Positions 62,414-64,000 of a DNA stretch of 64,000 nt are shown in pieces. Under the pieces are notes generated by a model. It worked only from the letters and a program-made list of their open reading frames with translations, did not search any database and was not told where the DNA came from. The stretch lies in assembly GCF_013304735.1 (NCBI RefSeq), contig NZ_JAAITI010000014.1:33577-97576 (forward strand). The letters run 5' to 3'. Numbering within the stretch: the stretch's first letter is position 1; the number at the start of each line of letters is the position of its first letter. This DNA comes from Blautia luti (GTDB lineage: Bacteria > Bacillota > Clostridia > Lachnospirales > Lachnospiraceae). Made by a program: the position numbers and the translations under genes.

Positions 62414-63727
62414 ATGTATTATGATCTGACAAAAGGCAGGATCGGCAAATGTCTGATCCTGTTTGCGCTGCCTATGATCGCAGGTAATCTTTTGCAGCAG
62501 TTTTATAATATTGCGGATACCCTGATCGTAGGACGTGTGCTTGGAAAAAATGCGCTGGCAGCCGTTGGTTCTGCCTATACTTTGATGACGTTTTTGACAT
62601 CTGTTTTTCTGGGACTGAGTATGGGTTCTGGTGCTCTTTTTTCGATTTATAAGGGAAAGGGCAGTGACCGGGAGCTGCGGCTTTCTGTTGTCCATGCTTT
62701 TGGACTGATCATGGGTGTAACGGTGCTGTTAAATGTGCTGGTGTACCTTTTTACGGACCCGATCCTCTGGTTCCTGCGGGTGCCGGAAGAAGTGTACGAT
62801 GGGATGAAAACATATCTGCTTGTGATCTTTGCAGGGCTTGTGGCAACATCCCTTTATAACTTTTTTTCCTGTCTTTTAAGGGCTCTTGGTAATTCCACGG
62901 TGCCTCTTGTTTTTCTGGCGGTTTCCGCTGTCCTGAATATTGGACTGGATCTTTTGTTTGTGGCGGTTCTTCCCTGGGGAATCGCAGGTGCGGCTTTTGC
63001 TACGGTGATCGCTCAGTATGTGTCAGGCGTCGGGATCACCATTTATGTGCTGCATTCCTGTAAAGATCTTCTGCCTGGAAAAGAGGAGCTTTGTTTTGAC
63101 CGGGGGATTCTTGGTGAGATCGTGAATCTTTCTTCTCTGACCTGTCTGCAGCAGTCGGTGATGAATTTTGGAATTCTGATGGTCCAGGGGCTGGTGAACA
63201 GCTTCGGGGCTACAGTAATGGCTGCTTTTGCGGCTGCTGTGAAGATTGATACCTTTGCCTATCTTCCGGTGCAGGATTTTGGAAATGCCTTTTCTACCTT
63301 TGTGGCGCAGAATTACGGCGCCGGGAATCAGGAGCGTATCCGCAAGGGTACCCGGGTGGCTTTTGCCATGAGTATCGGGTTCAGTGTGATGATCTCAGTG
63401 CTGGTGTGTCTGTTTGCAGGGCCTCTGATGAAGATTTTTGTCAGTGGAAAAGAGGTGGCTGTGATCGCTGCGGGGGTGAAGTATCTCCGGATCGAGGGTG
63501 CTTTTTATCTTGGTATTGGCTGTCTGTTTCTGCTGTATGGTTATTACCGGGCGATCAAGCGAGCGGAGATGTCGGTTGTGCTGACGGTGATCTCGCTGGG
63601 GCTCCGTGTTCTGCTGGCTTATGTTCTTTCTGCTGTGATTGGTGAGGTGGGAATCTGGGTGGCGATTCCCATCGGCTGGGTGATGGCGGATGTTACGGGG
63701 ATTGTTTATATGCGGCGGACGTGGTGA
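62414..63727 (+). CDS. MATE-family exporter
   Basis: A 437-residue protein with twelve membrane segments: QQFYNIADTLIVGRVLG near 28-44 and the matching second-half region LQQSVMNFGILMVQGLVNSFG near 243. It differs in sequence from the exporter at 49 kb. GGAG lies ten bases before ATG 62414. It is the last gene on this strand, 44 bases after the small membrane protein. Its substrate is unknown; it may not share the operon's role. Confidence 0.92.
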   Translation: MYYDLTKGRIGKCLILFALPMIAGNLLQQFYNIADTLIVGRVLGKNALAAVGSAYTLMTFLTSVFLGLSMGSGALFSIYKGKGSDRELRLSVVHAFGLIMGVTVLLNVLVYLFTDPILWFLRVPEEVYDGMKTYLLVIFAGLVATSLYNFFSCLLRALGNSTVPLVFLAVSAVLNIGLDLLFVAVLPWGIAGAAFATVIAQYVSGVGITIYVLHSCKDLLPGKEELCFDRGILGEIVNLSSLTCLQQSVMNFGILMVQGLVNSFGATVMAAFAAAVKIDTFAYLPVQDFGNAFSTFVAQNYGAGNQERIRKGTRVAFAMSIGFSVMISVLVCLFAGPLMKIFVSGKEVAVIAAGVKYLRIEGAFYLGIGCLFLLYGYYRAIKRAEMSVVLTVISLGLRVLLAYVLSAVIGEVGIWVAIPIGWVMADVTGIVYMRRTW

Positions 63728-63741
63728 GGCGGCCATGCCTG

Positions 63742-63870
63742 TTATTTATGGCCGTTGTCGTATAGCTGCTGGATGTCTTTCGGGAGGTTGTCCGGGAGCA
63801 TCTGGCGGATCTTGTCTTCGTTTCCTTCTTTCATGGCCTGGTCGTAGTACCAGCATTTGTATTTGAGCAT
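63742..63870 (-). CDS. Short hypothetical protein, uncertain start
   Basis: Minus-strand frame of 42 residues from ATG 63870 (MLKYKCWYYDQAMKEGNEDK start, ending NGHK). The frame remains open upstream to a TTG at 63978, but that part is AT-rich and hydrophobic and looks more like promoter DNA; no ribosome site precedes either start. It could be a real short protein or a remnant of a longer one. No function is recognised. Confidence 0.4.
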   Translation of the reverse strand: MLKYKCWYYDQAMKEGNEDKIRQMLPDNLPKDIQQLYDNGHK

Positions 63871-64000
63871 ATCGAGGGTTTTATGCAAGTAATTGAAGAT
63901 GGACAAAATAGTAATTGTATTAACTAATAAACCATAGTATAATATAAATATGAACACAACATATAAATCAAACAACAATGTCGTCTATTCCTGTAAATAC

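Overview
The window looks like chromosome of an anaerobic Gram-positive gut bacterium of the Lachnospiraceae (Blautia-like; inferred from gene content and moderate GC, not from a search). Supporting signs are AGGAGG-type ribosome sites, a CX2CX3C-type ThiC, YesM/YesN-regulated sugar transport without its own ATPase, several flavinylated surface proteins, and no phage, insertion sequence or CRISPR array. Most genes are on the plus strand. No rRNA or tRNA gene was recognised. Layout: 0-12 kb is core metabolism and housekeeping: dapA-dapB, a small lipoprotein, a eukaryotic-type HisA, hibernation factor, secA, a nitrilase-family amidase, prfB with its programmed frameshift, then ACT regulator-hom-lysC and a DUF975 membrane protein. 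12.9-13.6 kb is a gene-free stretch holding a roughly 480-bp imperfect palindrome made of two diverged, structured repeat copies. 13.6-21.4 kb is a flavin-based extracellular redox locus: EetA/EetB-like genes on the minus strand and, divergently, an FMN-binding protein, a NapH-like iron-sulphur membrane protein, ApbE flavin transferase, an Ig/Tp47-like surface protein and a protein with three FMN-binding domains. 21.7-29.6 kb has a lactate/malate dehydrogenase, tex, an MscS channel, a PfkB sugar kinase, and panD-panC with a BASS transporter behind a pan-motif-like leader. 29.8-36.3 kb holds a candidate envelope signalling module: TPR/DGDG protein, membrane Ser/Thr kinase with TPRs, YARHG protein, followed by an AraC regulator and a small Cys-tailed protein. 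36.4-38 kb is a TPP riboswitch and thiC. 38.3-48 kb is a carbohydrate utilisation locus: binding protein, two permeases, YesM-YesN two-component system and a large GH106-like glycosidase. 48-54.4 kb has an FMN riboswitch with ribU, a MATE exporter, a NUDIX hydrolase, an unknown gene, cfa and a broken ROK regulator. 54.7-63.7 kb has a zinc alcohol dehydrogenase, a histidine kinase-OmpR regulator-EamA operon, and a PopT (DUF368)-glycosyltransferase/GtrA-phosphodiester glycosidase-small membrane protein-MATE operon. How they connect: the two-component operon at 56 kb and the PopT operon at 59 kb carry the same promoter architecture (GTTTAG-like boxes at identical spacing upstream of the -10), so they probably form one envelope-maintenance regulon. 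RibU imports the riboflavin from which ApbE substrate FAD is made. The SBP promoter carries phased repeats expected of an AraC-type activator such as the local YesN. The most promising undescribed items are the 13-kb structured palindrome, the PopT regulon, the flavin locus lacking Ndh2, and the kinase/DGDG module.
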